This document shows positions 8,716-17,368 of a DNA stretch of 64,000 nucleotides, piece after piece. The translations under genes and the position numbers were made by a program. Source of the stretch: an uncultured Lachnospiraceae bacterium (GTDB lineage Bacteria > Bacillota > Clostridia > Lachnospirales > Lachnospiraceae); contig CAMUXE010000003.1 in NCBI GenBank assembly GCA_947164605.1, positions 62,001 to 126,000 on the forward strand, in the 5' to 3' direction. The first letter of the stretch is position 1. Each line of letters starts with the position of its first letter. Below the pieces are notes generated by a model. It saw nothing but the letters and a program-made list of their open reading frames with translations. It ran no database searches and was not told the DNA's origin.

Positions 8716-9552
8716 TTATATGTTTTCCTTCTGTTTTCTGTACTTGTTAGGCGATATACCCTTAATGTGTCTGAAGGCGTCTCCAAAGTAATTGCTGTCA
8801 TTAAAGCCACACTCAAATGCTATCTCAGTTATAGTCATATCTGTATCAAGAAGCATATTGCAGGCATTCTGAATTCTCACATTGACAAGATATTCTTTAA
8901 ATCCGAAGCCTGTTATTTCTTTGAATTTTTTACTCAAATATGAGCGGCTTATACTATACTTCTCTGATAACTCGTCCAGGGTAATCTTCTTAGAGTAATT
9001 GGCATATATATATGATGCGACCTCCTGCATCAGGCGATTATTGACATCGATTTCTTTCATAACATTGGACTCGTAATTAGCACATCTTATAAGAAAGAGT
9101 TCCAACTCGCAAAGTCCCAGTTTGAGGAAAGCATTGGACAGCTCATCTGGACCATTATTCTCGAATATCATCTTCTCCATAAGAGACTCGACATATTTGC
9201 GCCTTCTCTCAGGAACTGATATAACTCCACATGGCAACATTTCCTTTGCAGAGCCCTTATCAAGCATCTTATCAAGCCATTTAAAGTTTTCTTCTCTAAA
9301 ATTAATTACATATCTCTCACTTGAACCAAGTTTTGGATATGTACTTTTATGAATGCTTGAAGTTGGAATGATTACCAAGTCTCCCTTATTCAACTGGTAG
9401 ATATTATGATCCAAAAAGAAAGTGCATTCCCCATTCACCAGGTAAAATATTTCGTAATATGGGTGGACATGCGGTTCCTGTGCCTTTTCAGAGGCATCAC
9501 GCCTAATTCTATATATCTTAAAATCCGATTCCATGTCATAAAATTCACTCAT
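8716..9552 (-). CDS. AraC-family regulator with N-terminal cupin
   Basis: About 278 residues. The start at 9552 (MSEFYDM) is preferred because AGAGAGG lies 8 bases upstream; an ATG at 9573 lacks a ribosome site. An N-terminal cupin sensor (about 20-100; EPHVHPYYEIFYLVNGE) resembles those binding sugars. The C-terminal double helix-turn-helix (about 180-275) reads ITLDELSEKYSISRSYLSKKF and MTITEIAFECGFNDSNYFGDAF with the usual SPNKYR end. It is divergent from a MATE exporter gene, its most likely target. The inducer is unknown. Confidence 0.88.
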   Translation of the reverse strand: MSEFYDMESDFKIYRIRRDASEKAQEPHVHPYYEIFYLVNGECTFFLDHNIYQLNKGDLVIIPTSSIHKSTYPKLGSSERYVINFREENFKWLDKMLDKGSAKEMLPCGVISVPERRRKYVESLMEKMIFENNGPDELSNAFLKLGLCELELFLIRCANYESNVMKEIDVNNRLMQEVASYIYANYSKKITLDELSEKYSISRSYLSKKFKEITGFGFKEYLVNVRIQNACNMLLDTDMTITEIAFECGFNDSNYFGDAFRHIKGISPNKYRKQKENI

Positions 9553-9683
9553 TGAACTTACCTCTCTTTGCAAATTTTCTGTATTAATCTTATAATAAAG
9601 CTAAATTCCAATAGAAAATACATATTTTTTCAGCTTATAGTATTACCATAAAGGTAAGATGCAATTTTGTCAAGAAGATGATA

Positions 9684-9737
9684 ATCAAAAGCTAATTATC
9701 TGACACGCAGATTAAAAGCTCATTATCTGATATGCAG
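9684..9737. repeat. 27-bp direct repeat in the araC-MATE intergenic region
   Basis: Two adjacent 27-base units (9684-9710 and 9711-9737) differ at only four positions; the shared core contains AAAAGCT, ATTATCTGA and GCAG. The first unit also contributes to an interrupted palindrome GATAAT...ATTATC (9680-9700). AraC-type dimers typically bind such tandem direct repeats, so these are candidate operator sites upstream of the exporter gene. Confidence 0.65.
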
Positions 9738-9782
9738 GTAATTCTCAAAACAGATTATCATAGAAAAGAAAGAAGGAATTTT

Positions 9783-11177
9783 GTGAAAAAAATCTCAGAT
9801 TCAAAAAGAAATATGATTCTTAGCGGAAATCTGCTTCAGGCTATTTTAATCCTGGCAGTTCCCGTTATGATTAACAGTTTTATCCAATCTATGTATAACT
9901 TAACTGATACATTCTGGCTTGGAAAAATCGGAACAGAAAGTCAGGCAGCAATCACACTTGTGTCTCCCGTTCAAAATATTTTGATTAATTTTGGTAACGG
10001 CATCACAACTGCAGGCTCTATCCTTATTGCCCAATTTCTGGGCGCAAGGCGCGATGAAGAGGCCAATGTCATGGCCAACCACATCCTAGTTTGCTCCATA
10101 ATATTTGCCCTGGTTTGCTCAGCTGTATGCTTTATAGCCACACCTGCCATTGTTATATGGCTCGGTGCCACTGGCAACATCCTCTCTTATGGAATTTCAT
10201 ACTTAAGAATTGTTGTCCTCGACTTAATCTTTTTACTTATGATTAATCTTTATCAGGCTGTAAAACAATCACAAGGTGACACTGTCAAACCTATGTTGCT
10301 CAACCTCTTTGGTGTTATCATCAACATGGCCCTTGATCCACTTTTTCTTATTGTCTTCAAATGGGGTATCACAGGTGCAGCATTTGCCACACTCTTAGCC
10401 AAAGTACCTTGTGCCTTCCTTGCTATTTTCTTTCTCACAAGGAAATCACAGCTCATTCGAATATCTCTTAAGAACTTCAGATTTGACAAGAGCAAGATTC
10501 AAGCCATTCTCAAAGTCGGCCTGCCTACCGCCATCGGCGGAAGCACCATGCAGCTAGGCTTCCTGCTTATGACCAAGAACGTAAACTTCTACGGCTCAAC
10601 TGCAACTACAGCCTACGGAATCGGCAATAAAATCAACTCTATTATCACTATGCCGGCCAATGGCATCGGTTCTGCCACATCAACTATTGTCGGCCTCAAC
10701 TTCGGTGCCAGAAACATAAAGCGTGCTGATAAAAGCTTTCACTATGCTCTGCGCCTAGGTTTTTTCTGGCTCTTAATTCTTGGCTTTATCTTGTCAAGAC
10801 GACCAATAGCTGAACCTATAGTAAGATTTTTCACTAGCGACGAAGCCGTTGTTCCTTATGCAACCGATTTCTTAAGCCTCATGGCACTTTGCTGCTGGAC
10901 CAATGCTTTTTACAACGTTACACAGGGCCTTTTCCAAGGTTCAGGTCATACCGTCACAACCATGGTTGTCGACGCAACAAGAATTTGGATTTTCCGTTTC
11001 TTAGTCCTCTTCATATGCGCCAATATCCTAAACATGGGAGTTGCAAGTATCTGGTATGCCGTCGTTGTAAGTAATGCAACATCTGCCATAATCCTTTACC
11101 TCCTCTACTGGACCGGTATGTGGAAAAAACAGACAATCAAAATTTCAAACAAGGAAAAGGATCTAATCGAGAACTAG
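9783..11177 (+). CDS. MATE-family multidrug/cation efflux transporter
   Basis: 464 residues. GTG at 9783 is chosen as start: AGAAGGA lies just upstream, and the earlier in-frame ATG at 9732 falls within the 27-bp repeat without a ribosome site. The protein has about twelve membrane segments in two related halves, opening with SGNLLQAILILAVPVMINS, with SMYNLTDTFWLGKIG and, in the second half, VGLPTAIGGSTMQLGF. It belongs to the NorM/DinF-type exporters that use Na+ or H+ gradients. Substrate cannot be told; the divergent AraC regulator suggests induced expression. Confidence 0.9.
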   Translation: MKKISDSKRNMILSGNLLQAILILAVPVMINSFIQSMYNLTDTFWLGKIGTESQAAITLVSPVQNILINFGNGITTAGSILIAQFLGARRDEEANVMANHILVCSIIFALVCSAVCFIATPAIVIWLGATGNILSYGISYLRIVVLDLIFLLMINLYQAVKQSQGDTVKPMLLNLFGVIINMALDPLFLIVFKWGITGAAFATLLAKVPCAFLAIFFLTRKSQLIRISLKNFRFDKSKIQAILKVGLPTAIGGSTMQLGFLLMTKNVNFYGSTATTAYGIGNKINSIITMPANGIGSATSTIVGLNFGARNIKRADKSFHYALRLGFFWLLILGFILSRRPIAEPIVRFFTSDEAVVPYATDFLSLMALCCWTNAFYNVTQGLFQGSGHTVTTMVVDATRIWIFRFLVLFICANILNMGVASIWYAVVVSNATSAIILYLLYWTGMWKKQTIKISNKEKDLIEN

Positions 11178-11183
11178 CTATAA

Positions 11184-11220
11184 AAATAATCCCCCGTCTT
11201 AAAAAGGCGGGGGATTATTT
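11184..11220. terminator. bidirectional intrinsic terminator after the MATE gene
   Basis: 13-bp stem AAATAATCCCCCG (11184-11196) with CGGGGGATTATTT (11208-11220), loop of 11 bases. It lies between the exporter gene and the convergent zinc-ribbon gene and can serve both. Confidence 0.9.
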
Positions 11221-11279
11221 CTATAAATTCTAATCAATACTCATTTCAGTATTCAATTAAGTATTCAATTCACTAGATA

Positions 11280-12758
11280 CTAGATACCAAGTGACATAGA
11301 CTTAATTGTCCACTTTCCATCATCATAAATGTAGTAGATATAAGCAGATGTGCTGCCCTTTTTCTCTTCATACTTTACTTCATAATCATGAATTGCTGAG
11401 CTGTAACTTCTTGACTGATAATTGCCTGAATAGTTAACGCTCATTGAAACCTTAGCCTGAATGCCATCATCAGTATGGCTATCATACTCATCCATATTTG
11501 TAAAGCTTGTTGGCTTAATTGTCTTATATCCATTAGTCTTTTCATCAATATTAAACTTCTTTACAAGCTTATCATATGTCTGCTCGGCTTTTGTAGCATA
11601 GTTGCTCTTCTTAGAGAATAAGCCATTAATTTCAGTGAACTTCTTCTTATCAACAGCAGCTGCAAGAATTGATGTGTAGTCTTTCTTAGCCTGCTCTGCC
11701 AATTTATTCTGCTCATCCTTTGATACCTTTGGTGAAGTGAATGAGAATGACTGCTTATCATAAACAATCTCTTCCTTGATTGTGTGCTCCTCCATTATGC
11801 TTGATGTGAACTTAATTTCACTAGTTCCCATAAAGATTTCAGGTATAACGTAAGCATCATATGAATCTGTAGACTCGTCTGACTTTATGTACTTCTTATC
11901 TACAGTAGTACCATTGATAACTACATCCGCATTAGTATATGCGCGAATTTTAATATCTGATGCAATAACTGTAGATGGATCAACCTTATACTTCTTAAAG
12001 AAAAGCATGAATCTTCCAGATTCTACCATAGTAACTCTAGCTTCTTCTGTTGCATTTCTATCTTTGTACTGATACTTAATGTAAACTACTTTTTCCTTTG
12101 ATGCTGAGCTTTTAGTATCATATGTCTGAACGGACTTGATAACTATATCTTTCTTCTCATCATTGGCATGTATAGTCTTAAATGCATCTTTTGTGATAAA
12201 TTCTGACTTATCCTTGATTGAAAGCAAGTCATATGCCTTACCATAATCGCCCTCAGTCTCATACTTAAAGAACTGTGAAGCTGTCAACTTATAATCAGTT
12301 GCCTTTGTAATTGCTGTAAAGAAGATAATACACATAAGAAGAAGGGCACCTACTACACAAGAAATTGTAATAAGCATCTTCTTCTGACCTGGATCCATAG
12401 GCTTCTTTTGCTTTACAGGCTTTGCCTGCTGTGGTGCTGGCTGGTTATATGCCTGCTGGTCTGCCTGATTCTGTGCTGGCTGGTTATATGCCTGCTGGTC
12501 TGCCTGATTCTGTACTGGCTGGCCAGATGCCTGCTGGTCCTGAGCTGGTACTTCTGTAACCACTGGCTCTGCTGGCTGTGAGTCTACAGGCTGGCTGATT
12601 GTTGCCTCATCTGCAGCTTGATTAAGAGCCGAATCACTAGCAGTATCTGTTCCAAATGCAGCGTCAAGATTGCTACTTGCTGCTTCAAGCTTGTTTCCGC
12701 AATTGCCGCAGAAAACAGCTCCTTCTGGATTGTCAAATCCACATTTCTGACAAATCAT
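11280..12758 (-). CDS. zinc-ribbon membrane protein, TcaA/YvbJ-like
   Basis: 492 residues. An N-terminal zinc ribbon with two CxxC pairs (Cys3/Cys6, Cys17/Cys20) is followed by a Gln/Ala/Pro-rich linker (about 28-118), one membrane segment (about 128-150) and a large outside part made of beta-rich repeats (VVINGTTVDKKYI is typical of TcaA-like domains). The layout matches Gram-positive zinc-ribbon proteins tied to cell-wall stress and glycopeptide response, so the ribbon is cytoplasmic and the bulk extracellular. The linker contains two perfect 39-bp DNA repeats. Exact role unknown. Confidence 0.75.
   Translation of the reverse strand: MICQKCGFDNPEGAVFCGNCGNKLEAASSNLDAAFGTDTASDSALNQAADEATISQPVDSQPAEPVVTEVPAQDQQASGQPVQNQADQQAYNQPAQNQADQQAYNQPAPQQAKPVKQKKPMDPGQKKMLITISCVVGALLLMCIIFFTAITKATDYKLTASQFFKYETEGDYGKAYDLLSIKDKSEFITKDAFKTIHANDEKKDIVIKSVQTYDTKSSASKEKVVYIKYQYKDRNATEEARVTMVESGRFMLFFKKYKVDPSTVIASDIKIRAYTNADVVINGTTVDKKYIKSDESTDSYDAYVIPEIFMGTSEIKFTSSIMEEHTIKEEIVYDKQSFSFTSPKVSKDEQNKLAEQAKKDYTSILAAAVDKKKFTEINGLFSKKSNYATKAEQTYDKLVKKFNIDEKTNGYKTIKPTSFTNMDEYDSHTDDGIQAKVSMSVNYSGNYQSRSYSSAIHDYEVKYEEKKGSTSAYIYYIYDDGKWTIKSMSLGI
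12436..12513. repeat. 39-bp tandem repeat inside the linker of the zinc-ribbon gene
   Basis: Two perfect 39-base copies (12436-12474, 12475-12513) plus a degraded third encode a 13-residue unit (NQADQQAYNQPAQ). The unit length is a multiple of three, so copy changes lengthen or shorten the linker without a frameshift. Confidence 0.85.
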
Positions 12759-12804
12759 TTTTAGTCCTCCATTAAGTTAAAATACGCATTGCTACGATAT
12801 GACA

Positions 12805-12833
12805 ATCTTAACATGATATTAAATTTATGTAAA
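12805..12833 (-). promoter_or_regulatory. promoter of the zinc-ribbon gene
   Basis: Minus strand TTTACA (12828-12833), 17-base spacer, TAAGAT (12805-12810). The start codon is 47 bases further on, with GGAGG in front of it. Confidence 0.6.
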
Positions 12834-12864
12834 GTCTGCTAAAGTTGCATAATTATGTAATAAA

Positions 12865-12944
12865 AAAGCGCCAAATGCAAGTGACATGGAAATTTATACT
12901 GAATCAAAATATAAATTTCCATAGCAAAAGCAAATTAGCGCTTT
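12865..12944 (-). terminator. long nested hairpin, probable terminator of the upstream gene
   Basis: Outer arms AAAGCGC (12865-12871) and GCGCTTT (12938-12944) enclose a separate perfect 13-bp inverted repeat, ATGGAAATTTATA (12886-12898) with TATAAATTTCCAT (12910-12922). Read on the minus strand, the outer stem is followed by a run of six T, as expected for termination of the gene at 13018-13647. The inner hairpin is an unusual addition. Confidence 0.6.
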
Positions 12945-13017
12945 CTATAATTGTTATGATTATGTGCCAGAAGCTATCAAGCCACCTGATATGAATAGGC
13001 TAATAAGAGCCTAAAAC

Positions 13018-13647
13018 TTAACTATTCAAAATCTTCTCACTAGTAGTGTCAAGACCTTGATCTGCAAACCACTTGTCAAATTTTTCAAGTGTCGCCTTCC
13101 TTGTATCAGAAGATATAGATGGTAAATCTTTGCCCCAAGTCTTTGTGGCCTCCTGATAGCCCCTATCAAAAGCCTTAACCATCTCCTTCATCTTGTCTGC
13201 ATCACCACCTGTGAGTGCTTTAGCAAAATCAAGCATACGATCAGATGTCTTTGCCACGCCCCAATAACCGTCTTCAGATATGTCCTCTTGAGCCTGTCTC
13301 TTAGTTTCCTCATCGACCTCAAAATCTCCAGACGCAAGCTTTTTGTACATTGCATCTTCATCGATAGTTCCCTCAGCTGTCTTAAAGCTAAGCCCCTGCT
13401 TCTTGAACATGTTCAGCACAAGACTCTTAAACTGAGTTACTCTCTTATCTGAATCCTCTTTTAACTTAGCTACAAGTGCGCTGCGATCTGCCTCAGATAA
13501 CTTTTTATCTGACTTTTCATAAACTGCAGCTTGTCCAGAATATGCTTCCTTCTTATCTGTCTTTTCCTTAGTGTCTGTTTTTGCAGTGCTTGTAGCACCA
13601 ATACTAGAAGCATAAGACTGATATGCACTCACTCCATTAATTGCCAT
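13018..13647 (-). CDS. conserved protein of unknown function
   Basis: 209 residues, soluble, no signal peptide. A Ser/Thr/Lys-rich, probably disordered N-terminus (1-50) precedes a helical domain containing DGYWGVAKTSDRMLDFAKALTGGD and a C-terminal stretch with GYQEATKTWG, LPSISSDTR and FDKWF. This GxxGVxxTSDRxxxFA...GD pattern occurs in a widespread family of unnamed bacterial proteins (recalled from general knowledge, not checked). GGAGG precedes the start; its own promoter and terminator make it a single-gene unit. No function is claimed. Confidence 0.7.
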   Translation of the reverse strand: MAINGVSAYQSYASSIGATSTAKTDTKEKTDKKEAYSGQAAVYEKSDKKLSEADRSALVAKLKEDSDKRVTQFKSLVLNMFKKQGLSFKTAEGTIDEDAMYKKLASGDFEVDEETKRQAQEDISEDGYWGVAKTSDRMLDFAKALTGGDADKMKEMVKAFDRGYQEATKTWGKDLPSISSDTRKATLEKFDKWFADQGLDTTSEKILNS

Positions 13648-13662
13648 ATAAGCCTCCTTGCC

Positions 13663-13679
13663 ACGACCTCGTAGGTCGT
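13663..13679 (-). promoter_or_regulatory. leader hairpin next to the ribosome site
   Basis: ACGACCT/AGGTCGT, 7-bp stem with a 3-base loop, ends only a few bases before the GGAGG of the gene at 13018-13647. It could modulate ribosome access or stabilise the mRNA 5' end; no known regulatory class fits. Confidence 0.5.
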
Positions 13680-13704
13680 CAGTCTTATAATTTTTCCTAT
13701 GCTA

Positions 13705-13734
13705 ATTATACACCAAAGAATAGGCATCTGTAAA
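13705..13734 (-). promoter_or_regulatory. promoter of the gene at 13018-13647
   Basis: Minus strand TTTACA (13729-13734), 18-base spacer, TATAAT (13705-13710). Confidence 0.65.
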
Positions 13735-13838
13735 CTAAGTAAAAAATCTAGGACAAGTATTTCGTCAAAGCCTTTATTTTAGTTAGACCTTCTTCTTTGC
13801 TTATGTGAAAATCCGCATCAGTCACAGGTCTAGGCCCA

Positions 13839-15191
13839 TTATATTGCGTAGCCCTTGGCCTTGATTACATCTATAACCTCATCTACATACTTCTCACATG
13901 TCTCTTGGTCTTTAGCCTCGACCATAACTCTGACAACTGGCTCTGTACCGCTCTCTCTGACAAGAATTCTTCCTGTATCTCCAAGTTCATCGGCAACCTT
14001 GGCAACTGCAGCCTTTACATCAGCATCATCCTGTGCTGCCTTCTTATCAAGAACTCTGATATTTTTAAGAACCTGAGGATAGATGAGAACTGGAGCCTTA
14101 AGCTGACCAAGAGTCTTCTTCTGAGCAATCATAGCCTCCATCATCTTGAGGGCAGTCACAAGGCCATCACCTGTTGTCTCATACTTGAGGAAGATTATAT
14201 GGCCAGACTGCTCACCGCCAAGGCGGTAGCCATTGTTCTTCATGCACTCGTAGACATACTTATCACCGACAGCTGTCTTTTCATACTCAATACCAGCCGC
14301 GTCAAATGCTTTATACAAACCAAAGTTGGACATTACAGTTGTTACAACCTTATTGTCAACAAGTTTATCCCTCTTCTTCATATAAGTGCCATAGATGTAG
14401 AGAACGTGGTCTCCTGTGATAATCTCACCATTTTCATCTACACAAAGGCAGCGATCAGCATCACCATCGAAAGCAAAACCTGCATCCAGGTGCTCCCTCT
14501 TAACCAGTTCACAAAGGCTCTCCATGTGAGTTGAACCACAGTTAGTGTTGATATTTACACCATTAGGCTCATTGTTTATAACATAAGTCTTAGCTCCAAG
14601 AGCATCAAAGATACTCTTAGCTATCTGCCAAGAAGATCCATTGGCAGCATCGATTCCAATCCTGTATCCCTTGAATGAGTAGATAGCAAGGCTCATAAGA
14701 TAACCCATATAGCGATTTCTGCCCTGGGCATAATCAACTGTACAGCCAATCTTCTCGCCAACAGCCATAGGAATCTCACCGGTCTCGCCGTCAAGATAGG
14801 CCTCAATCTGGCTTATAACATCCTCTCTCATCTTCTCACCCTTATTGTTGATGAGTTTGATTCCATTGTCATTAAATGGGTTATGACTGGCAGAAATCAT
14901 AATTCCACAGTCAAAATCATCAATTCTTGTGACATAAGCTACGCTAGGAGTTGTAGTTACATGAAGAAGATATGCATCTGCGCCTGAAGCTGTAAGGCCA
15001 GCAACCAAGGCATACTCAAACATATAACTGCTTCTTCTTGTATCCTTACCTATGACAAGTCTGGCCTTTCCATCCTCATGGTTCTTTCCATAGAACCAGC
15101 CAAGGAAACGTCCTACTTTAAACGCATGATCTACAGTGAGGCTCACATTGGCTTCGCCTCTAAATCCATCTGTACCAAAATATTTGCCCAT
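13839..15191 (-). CDS. glmM: phosphoglucosamine mutase
   Basis: Converts glucosamine-6-phosphate to glucosamine-1-phosphate for UDP-GlcNAc. 450 residues; ATG at 15191 is used because GGAGGATATA precedes it, not the ATG four codons earlier. Visible: GKYFGTDGFRG at the start, the phosphoserine loop SASHNPFNDNG (Ser102, same number as in E. coli GlmM), metal loop DGDADR (about 240) and the phosphate-binding RESGTEPVVRVM near the end, typical of GlmM rather than phosphomannomutase. It is the last gene on the 48-kb minus-strand run, 34 bases behind galE. No clear terminator follows. Confidence 0.93.
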   Translation of the reverse strand: MGKYFGTDGFRGEANVSLTVDHAFKVGRFLGWFYGKNHEDGKARLVIGKDTRRSSYMFEYALVAGLTASGADAYLLHVTTTPSVAYVTRIDDFDCGIMISASHNPFNDNGIKLINNKGEKMREDVISQIEAYLDGETGEIPMAVGEKIGCTVDYAQGRNRYMGYLMSLAIYSFKGYRIGIDAANGSSWQIAKSIFDALGAKTYVINNEPNGVNINTNCGSTHMESLCELVKREHLDAGFAFDGDADRCLCVDENGEIITGDHVLYIYGTYMKKRDKLVDNKVVTTVMSNFGLYKAFDAAGIEYEKTAVGDKYVYECMKNNGYRLGGEQSGHIIFLKYETTGDGLVTALKMMEAMIAQKKTLGQLKAPVLIYPQVLKNIRVLDKKAAQDDADVKAAVAKVADELGDTGRILVRESGTEPVVRVMVEAKDQETCEKYVDEVIDVIKAKGYAI

Positions 15192-15225
15192 TATATCCTC
15201 CATCTTATACCAATTTAAAACTCAA

Positions 15226-16242
15226 TCAATTCTCATATCCATTAGGATTGTTCTTCTGCCATCTCCAAGAATCCTCACACATTCTGTGAAGATCATACTG
15301 AGCAACCCATCCAAGTTCTTCCTTAGCCTTTTTTGCATCGCAATAATTAGCTGCAATATCGCCAGCTCTTCTAGGCTTAAAGGCATATGGAATCTCAACT
15401 CCACTAGCTGACTCAAAAGTCTTGATAACGTCAAGAACAGACGAGCCTTTGCCTGTACCAAGGTTGTAAATCTTTAAGCCCGGCTTATCTGCGAGCTTAT
15501 CAACTGCCTTAACATGGCCCTTTGCAAGGTCCACTACATGAATATAGTCTCTGATACAAGTTCCATCAGGAGTATCATAATCATTTCCAAAAACGCCCAA
15601 TTGCTCAAGCTTACCCACTGCAACCTGAGTTATATAAGGCATAAGATTGTTAGGGATACCATTAGGATTCTCACCGATAGTACCGCTCTCATGAGCACCA
15701 ATTGGGTTGAAGTATCTCAAAAGAATTACATTCCACTCACTGTCTGCCTTCTGAATATCTGTAAGAATCTGCTCAAGCATGCCCTTAGTCTGTCCGTAAG
15801 GATTAGTGATTTCTCCCTTAGGGCATTCCTCCGTAATAGGCACAAATGCTGGATCTCCATATACTGTAGCTGATGAAGAAAAGATTATATTCTTTACTCC
15901 ATGCTTTCTCATCTCGTCAAAAAGTACAAGAGAGCCAGAAATATTATTGCTGTAGTATTCCAATGGCTTTGCAACAGACTCGCCAACAGCTTTTAAACCT
16001 GCGAAATGAATGCAGCTGTCAATTTCATTTTCATCAAATATCTTTTCGAGTATCTTTGCATCAGCGATATCACCCTCATAAAACTTAACCGGCTTACCTG
16101 TTATCTTCTCAACTCTAGCAAGCGATTCCTTTGAAGAGTTTACAAGATTGTCCAAAACCACTACTTCCTTGCCGGCATTCTGAAGTTCAACCACTGTGTG
16201 GCTGCCAATATAACCTGCTCCACCTGTAACTAATATAGCCAT
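15226..16242 (-). CDS. galE: UDP-glucose 4-epimerase
   Basis: Interconverts UDP-Glc and UDP-Gal with bound NAD. A short-chain dehydrogenase of 338 residues: GGAGYIGSH at the start, Ser-rich FSSSATVYG (Ser about 124), catalytic Tyr149/Lys153 in NPYGQTKGM, and [12 protein letters not shown], all typical of GalE. A full AAGGAGG precedes the ATG. In this cluster UDP-Gal is also the substrate of the UDP-galactopyranose mutase at 30161-31264, so it likely feeds galactofuranose synthesis. Confidence 0.94.
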   Translation of the reverse strand: MAILVTGGAGYIGSHTVVELQNAGKEVVVLDNLVNSSKESLARVEKITGKPVKFYEGDIADAKILEKIFDENEIDSCIHFAGLKAVGESVAKPLEYYSNNISGSLVLFDEMRKHGVKNIIFSSSATVYGDPAFVPITEECPKGEITNPYGQTKGMLEQILTDIQKADSEWNVILLRYFNPIGAHESGTIGENPNGIPNNLMPYITQVAVGKLEQLGVFGNDYDTPDGTCIRDYIHVVDLAKGHVKAVDKLADKPGLKIYNLGTGKGSSVLDVIKTFESASGVEIPYAFKPRRAGDIAANYCDAKKAKEELGWVAQYDLHRMCEDSWRWQKNNPNGYEN

Positions 16243-16305
16243 ATTAATCCTCCTTAATCATACATCATTCTTTTAAGTTTATCACGAAAAATTGGACTTA
16301 ACAAC

Positions 16306-17349
16306 TTAGTTTCCCTTATAGGCCTTAACCATATCACCAATGTTAGCGTAAAATGCTGATTTGTATGTCTCGTCTCCCATAAGAGCCATATTTACATACT
16401 TGCCATAAAGCTGGCTGAATTTTTCTGCACTCTCGCCATACATGTGACCCTCTCTGTCGTAGAAATCATCACTGTCTCTGTCATATTCATCAAATCTTAT
16501 CTTATTGAAATTAAGATAAGTCACATCCAACTCTTGGGCAAGCTTGCTTATATAGGCGTCTGCTGCTGTAAAGCCAGACTCCTTCTCAGCTACAGTCGCA
16601 GGATCCTGACTCACTGTCGTGAAAACTATTTTTATGCCCTTTTTCTTGCACAGACTCACCAGCTTCTTGATATAGCCTATCTCCTGTTCACTCACCTTAC
16701 TCTCATTCCAGTCAAGGCAGCTCGCTGAGTCCTTCTTATGGTGCTGGTTTCTAAAAGTAAAACCCTCACCCATATAAGAATCATATCGATTCATATTTAC
16801 TACACTGGGATTATAAGTCTTGTACTCAGATGAGAGCTTCTTTCTAATAGTCCTACCCATATACTTGTAGCACTGCCAGTAATTGGTCCATCTCAGCATG
16901 GTGCCCCTGTAGTCTTCGCCTAAAACCCTCTTAACATAGTAGCCCACCTTGTGAACAGAGGCCGGATAGGCATTATATACATTATTGTGAAGTATATTCA
17001 CATCATTGTAATTGACCAGGTACTGATAATCTATGTCAAAGACGACCTCATCTATTTTATTGTAATCAAGAGCGTATTCAAGGGTGTAGTAGGCATCAAT
17101 CATGTATTCACCGCCCATACACATATTCATAGTATTTTTCTTAAGTTCTGTTCCTACAATCTCTGGATCTAGGCCGTAAGAGCCATGTGATGCCCCCAGT
17201 ATGATACAATTATATTGGCCTTGCTTTAACTCGTGAAACATGATTCTCGACAAACCAGGCTGAACCAGCGCGAAATTGCAAATTTGATCTATAATAATCA
17301 TCAGAGCCAGGAATGCGGACATTCTTATAATTATTTTTTTCTTGCTCAT
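16306..17349 (-). CDS. SGNH-like membrane-anchored protein partnered with MBOAT (copy 1)
   Basis: About 347 residues. The start at 17349 is chosen: it lies 19 bases behind the MBOAT stop and gives a proper anchor (about 6-25), whereas the longer frame would run into the MBOAT gene. The extracellular part resembles DltD/AlgX-type SGNH proteins: GASHGSYG (Ser54) as block I and a C-terminal REGHMYG supplying the His. Such proteins work with MBOAT transferases to move acyl groups onto wall glycans. A paralogue with the same pairing lies at 47115-48227. Confidence 0.75.
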   Translation of the reverse strand: MSKKKIIIRMSAFLALMIIIDQICNFALVQPGLSRIMFHELKQGQYNCIILGASHGSYGLDPEIVGTELKKNTMNMCMGGEYMIDAYYTLEYALDYNKIDEVVFDIDYQYLVNYNDVNILHNNVYNAYPASVHKVGYYVKRVLGEDYRGTMLRWTNYWQCYKYMGRTIRKKLSSEYKTYNPSVVNMNRYDSYMGEGFTFRNQHHKKDSASCLDWNESKVSEQEIGYIKKLVSLCKKKGIKIVFTTVSQDPATVAEKESGFTAADAYISKLAQELDVTYLNFNKIRFDEYDRDSDDFYDREGHMYGESAEKFSQLYGKYVNMALMGDETYKSAFYANIGDMVKAYKGN

Positions 17350-17368
17350 ATCTTTAATCAAACCCCTT

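Noticed and set aside
13785..13833. TAGACCT/AGGTCTA inverted repeat behind glmM as a terminator
   Set aside because: The arms are only 7 bp with a loop of more than 30 bases and no T-run on the minus strand.
13905..14534. Plus-strand open frame of about 209 codons inside glmM
   Set aside because: It lies fully antisense to a well-recognised gene, has no ribosome site and shows no family pattern.
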